Assembly (NCBI RefSeq): GCF_000176135.1
Contig: NZ_ACZN01000010.1
Span: 18,637-82,636, forward strand
Length of the DNA: 64,000 nucleotides
Origin: Vibrio coralliilyticus ATCC BAA-450
GTDB taxonomy: Bacteria > Pseudomonadota > Gammaproteobacteria > Enterobacterales > Vibrionaceae
Reading direction: 5' to 3'
Shown here: positions 1 to 10,724 of the stretch, piece after piece
Numbering within the stretch: position 1 is the first letter of the stretch
How the letters are laid out: each line of letters starts with the position of its first letter
The notes under the pieces: generated by a model
Told to the model about the DNA's origin: nothing
The model's database searches: none
Seen by the model: only the letters and a program-made list of their open reading frames with translations
Program-made: the position numbers and the translations under genes

Positions 1-269
1 TTCATGATACGACCTAGGGTCTTAGTACCTACTGGTACCGAAATTGGAGCGCCAGTGTTAACCACTTCAACTCCACGACGTAAACCATCAGAGCTACCCA
101 TTACGATACAACGAACTACGCCACCGCCTAGCTGTTGTTGAACTTCAAGAACTAGACGCTCTTTTGAGTCCGTTACGTTTAGAGCGTCATATACACTAGG
201 TACTTCGCTCTGTGGGAACTCTACGTCGACTACCGCACCGATGATCTGTACGATCTTACCTGTAGCCAT
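1..269 (-). CDS. atpD: F1Fo ATP synthase subunit beta, N-terminal part (cut by window edge)
   Basis: This is the catalytic beta subunit of F1, which makes ATP at the alpha/beta interface on the cytoplasmic side of the inner membrane. Only about 89 N-terminal residues are present. They begin [18 protein letters not shown] and continue through the beta-barrel domain ([22 protein letters not shown]) to the LGRIM segment, so the Walker A motif lies beyond the left edge. The gene follows atpG after a 35-base gap, as expected in an atp operon, with atpC presumably next. The identification is very secure; the rest of the gene cannot be judged. Confidence 0.97.
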   Translation of the reverse strand, partial: MATGKIVQIIGAVVDVEFPQSEVPSVYDALNVTDSKERLVLEVQQQLGGGVVRCIVMGSSDGLRRGVEVVNTGAPISVPVGTKTLGRIM

Positions 270-304
270 CGTTAATCCTCTAAACTATTTCGTTTTACCT
301 AAGC

Positions 305-1171
305 TTAAACCGCTGCAGCACCTGAAACGATTTCAGACAGTTCTTGTGTAATCGCAGCCTGACGGGCTTTGTTGTACACAAGTTCTAAGTCTTCAATCAG
401 GTTGCTGGCGTTGTCTGTTGCAGCTTTCATCGCAATCATTCGAGCCGCTTGCTCACAAGCAAGGTTCTCAACCACACCTTGGTATACCTGAGACTCTACG
501 TAACGCACTAATAGTGCATCTAGCAGAGGTTGTGGCTCAGGTTCATAGATGTAGTCCCATGAGTGCTCACGCTGCATTTCTTCGCTATCTGATTTAGGCA
601 AAGGTAGCAATTGATCGATCGTTGGTTCTTGAACCATGGTGTTCACAAATTTGTTGAACACTACATACAGACGGTCCAGTTCACCTTCATCGTATTTCTT
701 CAGCATTACGCTTACAGAACCGATTAGGTCTTCTAAGCTTGGGCTATCGCCCAGACCAGAAACCTGCGCAGCGACTTTAGCGCCACTGTTGTTGAAAAAT
801 GCTGTTGCTTTAGAACCAACGACTGCTAGTTCCACTTCAGCACCTTTCTCTTTCCAAGCTTGCATGTCTATAACAGCTTTCTTGAACACGTTAATGTTCA
901 AACCACCACACAAGCCGCGGTCTGTAGAAACGATGATGTAACCAACTCGCTTCGCTTCACGCTCTTCTAGGTACGGATGACGGTACTCTAGATTTGCGTT
1001 TGCCACGTGACCGATCACTTTACGCATTGTTTCAGCGTATGGACGAGAAGCTTCCATTGCATCTTGAGAACGACGCATTTTTGAAGCTGCTACCATTTCC
1101 ATCGCTTTCGTAATTTTCTGAGTGCTTTTCACACTACCGATTTTATTACGTATCTCTTTTGCGCCGGCCAT
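305..1171 (-). CDS. atpG: F1Fo ATP synthase subunit gamma
   Basis: This is the central rotor stalk of F1, which couples Fo rotation to conformational change in the alpha3beta3 ring. The 288-residue length matches the family (E. coli has 287). The N-terminal helix [20 protein letters not shown] and the C-terminal helix ([20 protein letters not shown]) form the conserved coiled coil inside the hexamer. The Rossmann-like middle carries the conserved [11 protein letters not shown] stretch near residue 85. It sits between atpA and atpD in the usual order, and a GGAGAG ribosome site lies just upstream of the ATG. Nothing looks unusual. Confidence 0.98.
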   Translation of the reverse strand: MAGAKEIRNKIGSVKSTQKITKAMEMVAASKMRRSQDAMEASRPYAETMRKVIGHVANANLEYRHPYLEEREAKRVGYIIVSTDRGLCGGLNINVFKKAVIDMQAWKEKGAEVELAVVGSKATAFFNNSGAKVAAQVSGLGDSPSLEDLIGSVSVMLKKYDEGELDRLYVVFNKFVNTMVQEPTIDQLLPLPKSDSEEMQREHSWDYIYEPEPQPLLDALLVRYVESQVYQGVVENLACEQAARMIAMKAATDNASNLIEDLELVYNKARQAAITQELSEIVSGAAAV

Positions 1172-1246
1172 CGTTACTCTCCATTAGTTGGTGGCAGAGA
1201 CTGCCACCGACCTATTACCAAGTTTGGGTTGCTTTGAAGTCGTCAG

Positions 1247-2755
1247 TCAGTTTCTTAAGCTGAGCTTCAACTTCATCGTGTAAGCACCCGTCTTGTCGAT
1301 CTCAGACGCTAGTTCAGCGTATTGACCGCGAGCATACGATAGTAGAGCCGCCTCGAAATCTAGAACTTTGTTCAGTTCTACATCATCTAGGTAACCACGC
1401 TCTGCCGCGAAGATAGTTAGCGCTTGGTCAAATACAGACATTGGAGCGTACTGCTTCTGCTTCATTAGTTCTGTTACTTTCTGACCATGGTCTAGCTGTT
1501 TCTTCGTTGCTTCATCAAGATCAGAAGAGAACTGTGCGAAAGCCGCTAGTTCACGGTATGCAGCAAGTGCTGTACGGATACCACCTGATAGTTTCTTGAT
1601 GATTTTCGTCTGAGCTGAACCACCTACACGAGATACTGAGATACCTGGGTCAACCGCTGGGCGAACACCTGCGTTGAATAGCTCAGTCTGTAGGAAGATC
1701 TGACCATCGGTAATCGAGATTACGTTAGTCGGTACGAATGCTGAAACGTCACCAGCTTGAGTTTCGATGATAGGAAGAGCAGTCAAAGAACCAGTCTTAC
1801 CTTTCACTTCACCGTTAGTGAACTTTTCTACGTATTCTGCGCTTACACGAGCAGCACGCTCTAGTAGACGAGAGTGAAGGTAGAAAACATCACCAGGGAA
1901 GGCTTCACGACCCGGTGGACGTTTTAGTAGTAGAGAGATCTGACGGTAAGCGACAGCTTGCTTAGATAGATCATCATAAACAATCAGTGCGTCTTCGCCG
2001 CGATCACGGAAGTATTCACCCATCGCACAACCTGCGTATGGCGCTAGGTATTGTAGCGCTGCAGATTCAGAAGCCGATGCAACAACAACGATAGTGTTCG
2101 CTAGCGCGCCGTGCTCTTCTAGTTTGCGAACTACGTTAGCGATAGTCGATGCTTTCTGACCGATTGCTACGTAGATTGAGAAAATACCAGAGTCTTTCTG
2201 GTTGATGATTGCATCGATCGCCATTGCTGTTTTACCAGTCTGACGGTCACCGATAACAAGCTCACGCTGACCACGACCGATTGGGATCATTGAGTCAACA
2301 GATTTGTAACCAGTTTGAACAGGCTGATCAACCGATTGACGGTCGATTACACCTGGTGCAATCACTTCTACAGGTGAAGACAGTTTCGCTTCGATTGGAC
2401 CTTTACCATCGATAGGCTCACCTAGCGTGTTTACTACGCGACCTAGTAGTTCTGGACCAACTGGTACTTCAAGAATACGACCAGTACCTGTAACTTTCAT
2501 GCCTTCCTTAAGGTCAGCATATGGGCCCATTACAACTGCACCAACCGAGTCACGCTCAAGGTTAAGTGCCAGTGCATAACGGCCACCCGGTAATTCAATC
2601 ATTTCACCTTGCATCACGTCCGCTAGGCCGTGAATGCGGATGATACCATCGCTTACCGAAACGATAGTACCTTCATTGCGAGCTTCACTAACAACGTCGA
2701 AAGATTCGATACGCTGCTTGATTAGATCGCTGATTTCCGTGGAATTAAGTTGCAT
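1247..2755 (-). CDS. atpA: F1Fo ATP synthase subunit alpha, frameshifted near the C-terminus
   Basis: This is the non-catalytic nucleotide-binding subunit of F1. The start MQLNSTEIS is chosen over an in-frame ATG 30 bases upstream because GGAG sits just before it and homologues begin there. The Walker A motif GDRQTGKT falls at about residue 169, and the conserved SRVGGSAQ segment is present. The reading frame stops after 502 residues with a non-homologous tail, [10 protein letters not shown]. Adding one base near 1279 restores [11 protein letters not shown]…FKATQTW and a TAA at 1215–1217, giving 513 residues, exactly the family length. A one-base deletion or a sequencing error therefore truncates the called ORF. 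The gene is surely atpA; the 3' end as given is suspect. Confidence 0.95.
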   Translation of the reverse strand: MQLNSTEISDLIKQRIESFDVVSEARNEGTIVSVSDGIIRIHGLADVMQGEMIELPGGRYALALNLERDSVGAVVMGPYADLKEGMKVTGTGRILEVPVGPELLGRVVNTLGEPIDGKGPIEAKLSSPVEVIAPGVIDRQSVDQPVQTGYKSVDSMIPIGRGQRELVIGDRQTGKTAMAIDAIINQKDSGIFSIYVAIGQKASTIANVVRKLEEHGALANTIVVVASASESAALQYLAPYAGCAMGEYFRDRGEDALIVYDDLSKQAVAYRQISLLLKRPPGREAFPGDVFYLHSRLLERAARVSAEYVEKFTNGEVKGKTGSLTALPIIETQAGDVSAFVPTNVISITDGQIFLQTELFNAGVRPAVDPGISVSRVGGSAQTKIIKKLSGGIRTALAAYRELAAFAQFSSDLDEATKKQLDHGQKVTELMKQKQYAPMSVFDQALTIFAAERGYLDDVELNKVLDFEAALLSYARGQYAELASEIDKTGAYTMKLKLSLRN

Positions 2756-2768
2756 GCTCCAATCCCCA

Positions 2769-3302
2769 TTAAGACTGCAATGCATCGCTCAGGCGGTTCA
2801 AACGACCACGCGCTGAGTCATCGATGACTAAGTCTCCGGCTCGAATAATCACCCCACCAAGTAGGGCCTCATCTACACTGCAATTCAGCTTAACTTTGCG
2901 TTCAAGACGCTGCTCAAGTTTGCTGCTGATACCTGCAAGCTGCTCATCAGAAAGGTCTGATGCTGAAATCACTTCAACATCCACTTCTTTCTCATGCTCT
3001 TTTTTCAGAGCAAAGAACTGTTCACAAACATCAGGAAGGGCCGCTAATCGGCCATTCTGTGCCATTACCTTCAATAGGTTTTGGCCATGAGCATCAACTT
3101 GATCGCCGCAAACTGCTACAAATACTTCTGCCAGTTTATCGGCAGAAACCGAACCCGTTAGGAGTTCGTGCATCTGTTCGTTTTTAGCTACTTCAGCAGC
3201 AAAAGAAAGCATCTGACCCCATTGGTCCAACGCGCCTTTTTCCACTGCAAAGTCGAATGCTGCTTTAGCATAGGGGCGTGCGATAGTAGTCAAATCAGAC
3301 AT
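2769..3302 (-). CDS. atpH: F1Fo ATP synthase subunit delta
   Basis: This peripheral-stalk protein sits on top of F1 and joins it to the b subunits. The 177 residues match the family length. The N-terminal helical domain begins [19 protein letters not shown], with the conserved ARPYAKA motif. The C-terminal part carries the typical [23 protein letters not shown] signature. It lies between atpF and atpA with short gaps. The true alpha-subunit start lies 13 bases downstream, so the two genes do not overlap once the atpA start is corrected. Confidence 0.98.
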   Translation of the reverse strand: MSDLTTIARPYAKAAFDFAVEKGALDQWGQMLSFAAEVAKNEQMHELLTGSVSADKLAEVFVAVCGDQVDAHGQNLLKVMAQNGRLAALPDVCEQFFALKKEHEKEVDVEVISASDLSDEQLAGISSKLEQRLERKVKLNCSVDEALLGGVIIRAGDLVIDDSARGRLNRLSDALQS

Positions 3303-3316
3303 AGGCGCCCCCAGAC

Positions 3317-3787
3317 TTAAAGTTTTGCAGTAATGTTGTCGAGAATATCTTTGTGCGCATCTTTATCGATAGAACGCTCAATGATTTTCTCAGCACCAGC
3401 TACAGCCAGAGTTGCAACTTGTTTGCGCAGCTCATCGCGTGCACGGTTGCGTTCAGCTTCAAGTTCAGCTTCCGCCTGTGAAAGAATCTTCTGGCGTTCT
3501 GCCTGAGCTTCTTCACGAGCTTCATCTAGAATTTGAGCTTTGCGCTTGTTCGCTTGCTCGATGACCTCTGTTGCTGTGCGCTTCGCTTCTTTCATCTGTT
3601 CAGAAGCGTTTGCTTGCGCTAGATCCAAGTCTTTTGCAGCACGTTCAGCTGCTTGTAGACCGTCAGCAATTTTTTTCTGACGCTCTTCGATCGCTTGCAT
3701 CAATGGCGGCCATACATACTTCATGCAGAACCACACAAACAGTGCAAACGAGATTGCTTGACCTAGCAGAGTTGCGTTTATATTCAC
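3317..3787 (-). CDS. atpF: F1Fo ATP synthase subunit b
   Basis: This is the dimeric peripheral stalk that anchors F1 to the membrane Fo part. The 156 residues equal the E. coli length. One N-terminal transmembrane segment (about residues 5–25, [20 protein letters not shown]) is followed by a long charged helix rich in A, E, K and R ([20 protein letters not shown]). This helix forms the right-handed coiled coil. The first residues MNINATL are the normal start. It is positioned between atpE and atpH as in other gammaproteobacteria. Confidence 0.98.
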   Translation of the reverse strand: MNINATLLGQAISFALFVWFCMKYVWPPLMQAIEERQKKIADGLQAAERAAKDLDLAQANASEQMKEAKRTATEVIEQANKRKAQILDEAREEAQAERQKILSQAEAELEAERNRARDELRKQVATLAVAGAEKIIERSIDKDAHKDILDNITAKL

Positions 3788-3859
3788 AACAGCTACCCCT
3801 TCTATTCGGACTTAGTATTAATCAATAACAAGCCAAAGCTCGTCGAAAGTTAAGAGTGA

Positions 3860-4162
<303 letters not shown>

Positions 4163-4171
4163 TTAAAAAAA

Positions 4172-4987
<816 letters not shown>

Positions 4988-4992
4988 TCATC

Positions 4993-5382
4993 CTATTTTT
5001 TGTTGTTAATGAATAGCACTGGCGCACAGATATTAATACCTAGAGCCAGCAAATAGGTTAGCTTAAGGGGAACAAGTTCCACCTGTATATACATGTAAGC
5101 AACGGAAAAAAGCGCCACTGTGATAAGGATTTTCAGTGCTTCACCGGCATAGAAAGAGTTCGCGATACGCTTTGCAGCGCGAGCCCCACCATACATGAAA
5201 GCAAACAATGCGAACACCGCATTCGCGACAACAAAAATGCCGCCACCAATCAGTGCTGAAAGCCCCCATTCAGCATTCACAGCCACTGCCATTCCTGCCG
5301 CCATTAGTGTAACCGCGCCAAACTGGATCATTAACAATCGCTTTGCAAGCTCTCGTCCTGGTCTAGCTAACGCAGCTACCAT
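4993..5382 (-). CDS. atpI: ATP synthase accessory protein AtpI
   Basis: This is a small membrane protein encoded first in atp operons. The family has been proposed to assist c-ring assembly or Mg2+ handling, but it is not a structural subunit. It has 129 residues with about four hydrophobic segments, for example RLLMIQFGAVTLMAAGMAVAV and LKLTYLLALGINICAPVLF. It begins MVAALARPGRELAKRLL. It lies directly downstream of a strong promoter and directly upstream of atpB. The family assignment is firm; the exact role is less so. Confidence 0.93.
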   Translation of the reverse strand: MVAALARPGRELAKRLLMIQFGAVTLMAAGMAVAVNAEWGLSALIGGGIFVVANAVFALFAFMYGGARAAKRIANSFYAGEALKILITVALFSVAYMYIQVELVPLKLTYLLALGINICAPVLFINNKK

Positions 5383-5442
5383 GTATTCGTACCTCGAGTA
5401 AAATCCACAGCGTTACTACCTCATGCTGGGAAATTGGCGAAA

Positions 5443-5470
5443 ATTATACGGTGAGTCCTATTGAATGCAA
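5443..5470 (-). promoter_or_regulatory. Promoter of the atp operon
   Basis: Read on the minus strand, a TTGCAT -35 box (5465–5470) and a perfect TATAAT -10 box (5443–5448) are separated by 16 bases. They lie about 60 bases upstream of the atpI start, with AT-rich sequence further upstream. This is a sigma-70 type promoter inferred from sequence alone. Confidence 0.65.
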
Positions 5471-5568
5471 TTAAAACACCGCAAAAAGTTACAATTTTGT
5501 TTACAAACCGACAACTTCCGCACAAAAATTCGTTTTTTTACATAATTGACCGAGATCAATTATCTCAT

Positions 5569-6450
5569 TTAGCCTTCAAGCTTGGCAATCAGTTGCTCTA
5601 ATTTGTGAGGCTCATCAAGACTAATCGTGACTTTCGACGCGCCGTTCTTGGCACGCACGATTGCCACTTTAGCACTGAGCATTTCACTCAATTTCTGTGA
5701 CATTTGTTGTGCCTCAGTGTCTTGAAGCTCATTTTTCTCTTCAGATTGCGGCTGGAGACACTTTTTCACTAACTGTTCTGTCTGACGAACTGTCATACGC
5801 TTCTTCGCGACCAGTTCAGCAACCTCAACCTGCTCTTCCCCTTCCAACGCCAACAGCGCACGTGCGTGGCCCATTTCGAGCATTTTTTCTGAAAGGAGAT
5901 ACTTGACGTCCATTTCCAGCTGATTCAGTCGCAGCAAGTTACTCACGGTAGCACGCGATTTACCAATCACCTCAGCCACTTGCTGGTGGGTGAGAGAAAA
6001 CTCTTCCTGAAGACGATCGAGGGCGACAGCCTCTTCGATCACATTAAGATCTTCACGTTGAATGTTCTCGATCAACGCCATAGCGATCGCTGCGCGATCG
6101 TCAACGTTTTTGATCACACACGGTACTTGTTTGAGCCCCGCTTTGCGTGCCGCACGCCAACGGCGTTCACCCGCAATGATTTCAAACTTGTCATTTTCAA
6201 CCTGACGAACCACGATCGGCTGAATAATCCCCTGAGACTCTATCGAAGCCGCTAACTCTTCTAGCGCTTCGGGCTCCATATCTTTACGCGGCTGATAAAC
6301 ACCAGGCTTAAGGCTATTGATGCTTAAATCTGTCAGCTCCCCATCAGAAGAAAGCTCTTGGCTGTGCAAGGCACTTTGCTGTTTTTCACGCGCGAGCGAG
6401 CTCGTTGAAAGCAGAGCATCAAGCCCTTTACCTAAACCACGTTTAGACAT
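5569..6450 (-). CDS. parB: Chromosome partitioning protein ParB (Spo0J family)
   Basis: ParB binds parS sites near the origin, spreads as a CTP-dependent clamp and partners ParA in origin segregation. I use the start MSKRGLGKGLDALLSTS, the conserved family N-terminus, giving 293 residues; a longer frame starting 13 codons earlier would overlap parA. The ParB/Srx fold contains the GERRWRAARKAG motif (CTP and arginine patch) near residue 105. A helix-turn-helix follows (LTHQQVAEVIGKSRATVSNLLRL). A C-terminal dimerisation domain ends KLEQLIAKLEG. It is the last gene of the mnmG-rsmG-parA-parB run. Confidence 0.97.
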   Translation of the reverse strand: MSKRGLGKGLDALLSTSSLAREKQQSALHSQELSSDGELTDLSINSLKPGVYQPRKDMEPEALEELAASIESQGIIQPIVVRQVENDKFEIIAGERRWRAARKAGLKQVPCVIKNVDDRAAIAMALIENIQREDLNVIEEAVALDRLQEEFSLTHQQVAEVIGKSRATVSNLLRLNQLEMDVKYLLSEKMLEMGHARALLALEGEEQVEVAELVAKKRMTVRQTEQLVKKCLQPQSEEKNELQDTEAQQMSQKLSEMLSAKVAIVRAKNGASKVTISLDEPHKLEQLIAKLEG

Positions 6451-6472
6451 GAGACAAATTCCTTTGGTTGGG

Positions 6473-7246
6473 TTATGCAGGGACTTCATCGCGGCGCAGC
6501 ATTTCTCCAGCTAGAGCCAGATACGCTTTTGCGCCTGCGGAGTATTTGTCGTAGTACATGGCAGGTTTACCATGACTTGGCGCTTCGGCCAGACGAACAT
6601 TACGCGGAATAACAGTGCGGTACACCTTGTTACCAAAGTGCTTTTTCAACTGATCGGATACTTCGTTTGATAAGCGGTTACGAGGGTCATACATGGTGCG
6701 AAGCAGACCTTCGATTTTAAGATTTTCATTTACCACCGCTGCCAGCTTACTGATGGTATCCATTAATGCTGTTAAACCTTCCAGTGCAAAATACTCACAC
6801 TGCATAGGAACCAAGACCGAATCTGCTGCGGCCATGGCATTGATTGTAAGAAGGTTTAGCGATGGAGGACAATCGATAAAGATGAAATCATAGTTATCGC
6901 GAACTGACGCAAGTGCATGTTTGAGACGAACTTCGCGCGCAAACACTTCCATCAGTTTGATTTCAGCCGCAGTGACATCGCCGTTGGCAGCAATCAAATC
7001 ATAGTTGCCAGAGGTCTTGCGACACACGACATCATCAAATGCGACATCTTCAACCAGCAGCTCATAAGCGGTGGCATCGACCTGATACTTATCGACGCCA
7101 CTGGCCATAGTAGCGTTACCTTGCGGATCGAGATCAATCACCAATACCTTACGCTTGGTCGCAGCCATAGACGCGGCTAAGTTGATGCACGTTGTTGTTT
7201 TACCAACTCCACCTTTCTGGTTGGCGATTGCTACGATTTTTCCCAC
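6473..7246 (-). CDS. parA: Chromosome partitioning ATPase ParA (Soj family)
   Basis: This is a deviant Walker-type ATPase that binds DNA non-specifically and moves ParB–parS complexes. The 257 residues start MGKIVAIANQKGGVGKTTT, with the deviant Walker A KGGVGKTT at about residues 10–17. Walker B is DFIFIDCPPSLNLLT, and the C-terminal part carries RTMYDPRNRLSNEV and the conserved VIPRNVRLAEAPSHG. It sits between rsmG and parB, as in most bacteria with origin-proximal parAB, and its neighbour oriC lies under 3 kb away. Confidence 0.98.
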   Translation of the reverse strand: MGKIVAIANQKGGVGKTTTCINLAASMAATKRKVLVIDLDPQGNATMASGVDKYQVDATAYELLVEDVAFDDVVCRKTSGNYDLIAANGDVTAAEIKLMEVFAREVRLKHALASVRDNYDFIFIDCPPSLNLLTINAMAAADSVLVPMQCEYFALEGLTALMDTISKLAAVVNENLKIEGLLRTMYDPRNRLSNEVSDQLKKHFGNKVYRTVIPRNVRLAEAPSHGKPAMYYDKYSAGAKAYLALAGEMLRRDEVPA

Positions 7247-7260
7247 GGTGAACCTCGCTT

Positions 7261-7893
7261 TTATTCCTTGCGGGATAAGATTACTAGATGACGCTTACCT
7301 TCCAATTCAGGAACTTGCAAAGCTTTGATGTCGGTCACAGAACACCAGTCCGGAAGCTGGTCAATCTCATCCTGAGGCAGTTGGCCCTTAAGAGCCATAA
7401 AACAGCCGGTTTGGGCTTTGGGTAAGTGATGACACCACTCCACCATATCAACCATAGAGGCAAATGCTCGGCTTAAAACGCCGTCAAATTTGTCTTGCGG
7501 CTGAAACTCTTCAACACGGCTTTGAATCGGCGTGACATTTTCGATCTTTAGTTCATGCAGCACTTGTTTAATAAAACGAATGCGCTTACCAAGGCTGTCG
7601 AGCAAATAAAATTCTTTGTCTGGATTCATGATAGACAAAGGGATCCCCGGCAGGCCCGGCCCGGTGCCAACGTCAATAAAACGCTGCCCTTGTAAGTGAG
7701 AGCTGACAACAATACTATCCAGAATGTGTTTCACCAGCATGTCACTAGGATCGCGTACCGAGGTCAGATTATAAGCTTTGTTCCATTTGTTGAGCATTTC
7801 AACATAACCAACAAGTTGATCTCGTTGATTATCTGACACCTCAAGCTTAGTTTGTGCGATCAATGCGTCCAGTTCAGTACGTAATGCGCTCAT
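7261..7893 (-). CDS. rsmG: 16S rRNA (guanine-527-N7)-methyltransferase
   Basis: RsmG (GidB) methylates N7 of G527 in 16S rRNA using SAM. The 210 residues match the family (E. coli 207). The SAM site [15 protein letters not shown] is near residue 80, and downstream motifs [14 protein letters not shown] and [13 protein letters not shown] are typical of GidB. The stop codon of the upstream gene mnmG overlaps its start region (shared base at 7893), showing translational coupling in the mnmG-rsmG pair. Confidence 0.97.
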   Translation of the reverse strand: MSALRTELDALIAQTKLEVSDNQRDQLVGYVEMLNKWNKAYNLTSVRDPSDMLVKHILDSIVVSSHLQGQRFIDVGTGPGLPGIPLSIMNPDKEFYLLDSLGKRIRFIKQVLHELKIENVTPIQSRVEEFQPQDKFDGVLSRAFASMVDMVEWCHHLPKAQTGCFMALKGQLPQDEIDQLPDWCSVTDIKALQVPELEGKRHLVILSRKE

Positions 7894-9788
7894 TATGCTT
7901 CCTCACCTTTCTTCAGCATGCCTTGCTTTTTGAGATGAACAAGCAAGATGGAGATGGCCGCAGGCGTAATTCCAGAGATGCGTGAAGCAATACCGATAGA
8001 TTCTGGCTTCGATTCATTCAATTTCGCCACCACTTCATTCGACAGGCCTTTTACGTTGGCGTAATCCATATCAAGTGGCAGGTGTGTATGTTCATGGCGT
8101 AAGGATTTTTCAATCTCGTCTTGCTGACGCTTAATGTAACCTTCGTATTTAACTTGGATTTCCACTTGCTCTGCAGCCTGTTGATCCGCCAGCGCAGGTG
8201 CAAAGGCTTCTAGCTCTGTCAGCTGCTGATAGGTCATCTCAGGGCGACGCAGCAGATCTTCACCACTGGCTTCACGCACCATTGGTGTTTTTAGCAGTTG
8301 GTTAAGTGCATCAATGCCTTGTGACTTAGGGTTCATCCAAGTGTCTTTCAGACGCTGGCGCTCTTTGGTCATATTGTCGATCTTTTCGTTGAAACGCGCC
8401 CAACGAAGATCATCGATCAAACCAAGTTCTCGCGCCTGCTCTGTTAAACGCAAATCCGCGTTATCTTCGCGCAGTAGCAAGCGATACTCGGCGCGTGAAG
8501 TGAACATGCGATACGGTTCTTTGGTGCCCATTGTTGAAAGGTCATCAATCAAAACACCGACGTAAGCCTGATCACGGCGTGGGCTCCAACCGTCTTTGTC
8601 CTGACTGTACAAACTCGCGTTCAAGCCCGCCATTAAACCTTGCGCAGCCGCTTCTTCATAGCCAGTGGTGCCGTTGATCTGGCCAGCAAAGAACAAACCA
8701 TTAATAAATTTGGTTTCGTAGGTCTGTTTTAAATCACGTGGATCGAAGAAATCGTATTCTATCGCGTAGCCTGGTCGCACAATGTGGGCATTTTCAAACC
8801 CTTTCATTGAACGAACAATCTGAACTTGAACATCAAACGGCAAGCTGGTGGAGATGCCATTTGGATAGAGCTCATGTGTATTCAGTCCTTCAGGCTCGAT
8901 AAAGATCTGATGGCTGTTCTTGTCAGCAAAACGCATCACTTTGTCTTCAATCGACGGACAGTAACGTGGACCAATCCCCTCGATCACACCCGCATACATC
9001 GGGCTACGATCTAAGTTATTGCGGATCACTTCGTGTGTTTGATCGTTGGTGTGGGTGATAAAGCACGGGATCTGGCGTGGGTGCTGTGTTCTTTGACCCA
9101 TAAAGGAGAACACAGGTGTTGGATTATCACCATGTTGTGCTTCAAGCTGGGAGAAATCAACACTTCGCGCATCAATTCGTGGTGGAGTTCCTGTCTTAAG
9201 GCGATCAACACGGAATGGTAATTCACGTAAACGATCCGCCAGAGCTATGGAAGGAGGATCGCCCGCGCGGCCACCTGAAGAGCTTTCCATACCAATATGG
9301 ATCTTACCGCCAAGGAAAGTCCCAACCGTTAATACGACTGCTTTGGCATGAAAACGTAGTCCCATCTGTGTCACAACACCTACAGCTCTGTCCTGTTCAA
9401 CAATCAGATCATCAACGGATTGTTGAAATAAGGTCAGGTTAGGGGCATTTTCTAATGCTTCACGAACATAGGCTTTGTACAGAGCACGATCAGCTTGAGC
9501 ACGAGTTGCTCTTACTGCTGGACCTTTAGATGCATTCAGCGTTCTGAATTGAATACCAGCATGATCGATGGCTTGGGCCATTAACCCTCCCATCGCATCC
9601 ACTTCTTTGACTAGGTGACCTTTACCGATGCCACCGATGGCTGGATTACATGACATCTGACCTAAAGTGTCGATGTTATGTGTCAGTAACAGCGTCTTTT
9701 GTCCTGTGCGAGCTGATGCGAGTGCGGCTTCCGTTCCTGCGTGTCCGCCACCGACAACAATGACGTCAAATTTTTCGTGATAAAGCAT
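7893..9788 (-). CDS. mnmG: tRNA uridine-5-carboxymethylaminomethyl modification enzyme MnmG
   Basis: MnmG (GidA) is the FAD enzyme that, with MnmE, builds the cmnm5/mnm5 group at U34 of certain tRNAs. I start at [18 protein letters not shown], giving 631 residues, which is the usual Vibrio length; a start seven codons upstream lacks support. The FAD-binding motif [12 protein letters not shown] is at residues 13–24. The family signature [12 protein letters not shown] and the C-terminal helical domain that contacts MnmE are also present. The gene flanks oriC and is transcribed away from it, as in E. coli. Confidence 0.97.
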   Translation of the reverse strand: MLYHEKFDVIVVGGGHAGTEAALASARTGQKTLLLTHNIDTLGQMSCNPAIGGIGKGHLVKEVDAMGGLMAQAIDHAGIQFRTLNASKGPAVRATRAQADRALYKAYVREALENAPNLTLFQQSVDDLIVEQDRAVGVVTQMGLRFHAKAVVLTVGTFLGGKIHIGMESSSGGRAGDPPSIALADRLRELPFRVDRLKTGTPPRIDARSVDFSQLEAQHGDNPTPVFSFMGQRTQHPRQIPCFITHTNDQTHEVIRNNLDRSPMYAGVIEGIGPRYCPSIEDKVMRFADKNSHQIFIEPEGLNTHELYPNGISTSLPFDVQVQIVRSMKGFENAHIVRPGYAIEYDFFDPRDLKQTYETKFINGLFFAGQINGTTGYEEAAAQGLMAGLNASLYSQDKDGWSPRRDQAYVGVLIDDLSTMGTKEPYRMFTSRAEYRLLLREDNADLRLTEQARELGLIDDLRWARFNEKIDNMTKERQRLKDTWMNPKSQGIDALNQLLKTPMVREASGEDLLRRPEMTYQQLTELEAFAPALADQQAAEQVEIQVKYEGYIKRQQDEIEKSLRHEHTHLPLDMDYANVKGLSNEVVAKLNESKPESIGIASRISGITPAAISILLVHLKKQGMLKKGEEA

Positions 9789-9915
9789 GAACTGACCTCT
9801 GGTATTCAATAGAGAGATGGGCAGATAAAAAGGAGCGCTATTCTACCTGCTTTCACATTGATAGAAAATCGCTTTTCGCGTTTTTAATCTAAGCCTCTGA
9901 CAAAGCTTACTAATA
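9789..9915 (-). promoter_or_regulatory. mnmG upstream region next to oriC
   Basis: Minus-strand reading shows a TAGAAT -10-like box at about 9838–9843 without a convincing -35. By analogy with the E. coli gid promoter, transcription from here may help origin opening. That analogy is the main support; the site is weak by sequence. Confidence 0.3.
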
Positions 9916-10165
9916 TAGGATCTCTATATATGATCTTTTATTAGATCTATTATAAGGATCGACGATCTCTGTGGATAAGTAAAAAATGATCAACAAGATC
10001 ATGGATCTTAAACAGATCAAATGATGTGATCTTGCCTTGATCAGATCGAGGATTACCTGAGATCAAAATGGCTAGTTATTCACAGGCGAAAAATAGATCA
10101 AGAGTTGTTCTTTGGATAACTATAGGTTAATCACCGGATAGTTTGCATTTTATCCACAGCTAGAG
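9916..10165. other. oriC: Chromosomal replication origin oriC
   Basis: This AT-rich, GATC-dense stretch between mnmG and mioC has the E. coli-type origin plan. Three tandem 13-mer-like units beginning GATCT start at 9919, 9932 and 9944 and form the duplex-unwinding element. DnaA boxes are TGTGGATAA (9970–9978), TTATTCACA (10076–10084), TTTGGATAA (10111–10119) and TTATCCACA (10150–10158), matching R1, R2, R3 and R4 in order and orientation. I count 14 GATC sites between 9919 and 10099, the Dam/SeqA signature. The four DnaA boxes and flanking genes make this call secure. Confidence 0.96.
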
Positions 10166-10236
10166 CGATTAAAATTTCACCAGATTGAGAAAGAAGAGAG
10201 GAAGTGACAATGAGCAATCACTTCCTTATTGGGGGA

Positions 10237-10671
10237 TTATAGGCTATCAATATGATCGGATAGCCAAGCTTCAGCGGCATCTTCAGGGACATCGTGATTG
10301 AGCACATCGATTGTCAGGCAATCTGCAACCGCTGTACCACCGATGTCCGCGAGTAGCGCATGAGCATGCTGGCCCGCAGCACAGAATGTATCGTAGCTGG
10401 AGTCGCCAATCGCAATCACGGCATACTTAACCCCAGACATTCTAGGTGGGGTGTCTTGCAGGGCCTGGATAAATGGCTGAATGTTATCTGGGTATTCACC
10501 AGCACCATGGGTCGAAGTGATCAGTAGCCAAGTACCTTCAGCCGGGATCTCACTCAGCTCAGGTTGGTTGTGAATGCAGGTCTCAAAGCCTTTTTCAATC
10601 AAGAGATCACTAAGATGATCTCCAACGTATTCAGCACCACCTAATGTGCTGCCGGTAATTATTTGGATCAT
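10237..10671 (-). CDS. mioC: Flavodoxin-like protein MioC
   Basis: This is a short-chain flavodoxin that binds FMN; in E. coli it has been linked to biotin synthase activity in vitro. The 144 residues start [20 protein letters not shown], with the FMN phosphate-binding loop [24 protein letters not shown] and [18 protein letters not shown] are the other flavin contacts. It is transcribed toward oriC, the conserved arrangement by which mioC transcription can influence initiation. Confidence 0.95.
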   Translation of the reverse strand: MIQIITGSTLGGAEYVGDHLSDLLIEKGFETCIHNQPELSEIPAEGTWLLITSTHGAGEYPDNIQPFIQALQDTPPRMSGVKYAVIAIGDSSYDTFCAAGQHAHALLADIGGTAVADCLTIDVLNHDVPEDAAEAWLSDHIDSL

Positions 10672-10693
10672 ATGGTTTCCTTTTACCTAAAAA

Positions 10694-10717
10694 ACACGCG
10701 ACTCAAAGGTCGCGTGT
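10694..10717 (-). terminator. Terminator after mnmE
   Basis: A nine-pair stem ACACGCGAC/GTCGCGTGT with a six-base loop is followed on the minus strand by a run of Ts. It lies just downstream of the mnmE stop and ends that transcript ahead of mioC. Confidence 0.85.
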
Positions 10718-10724
10718 ATGGGGA

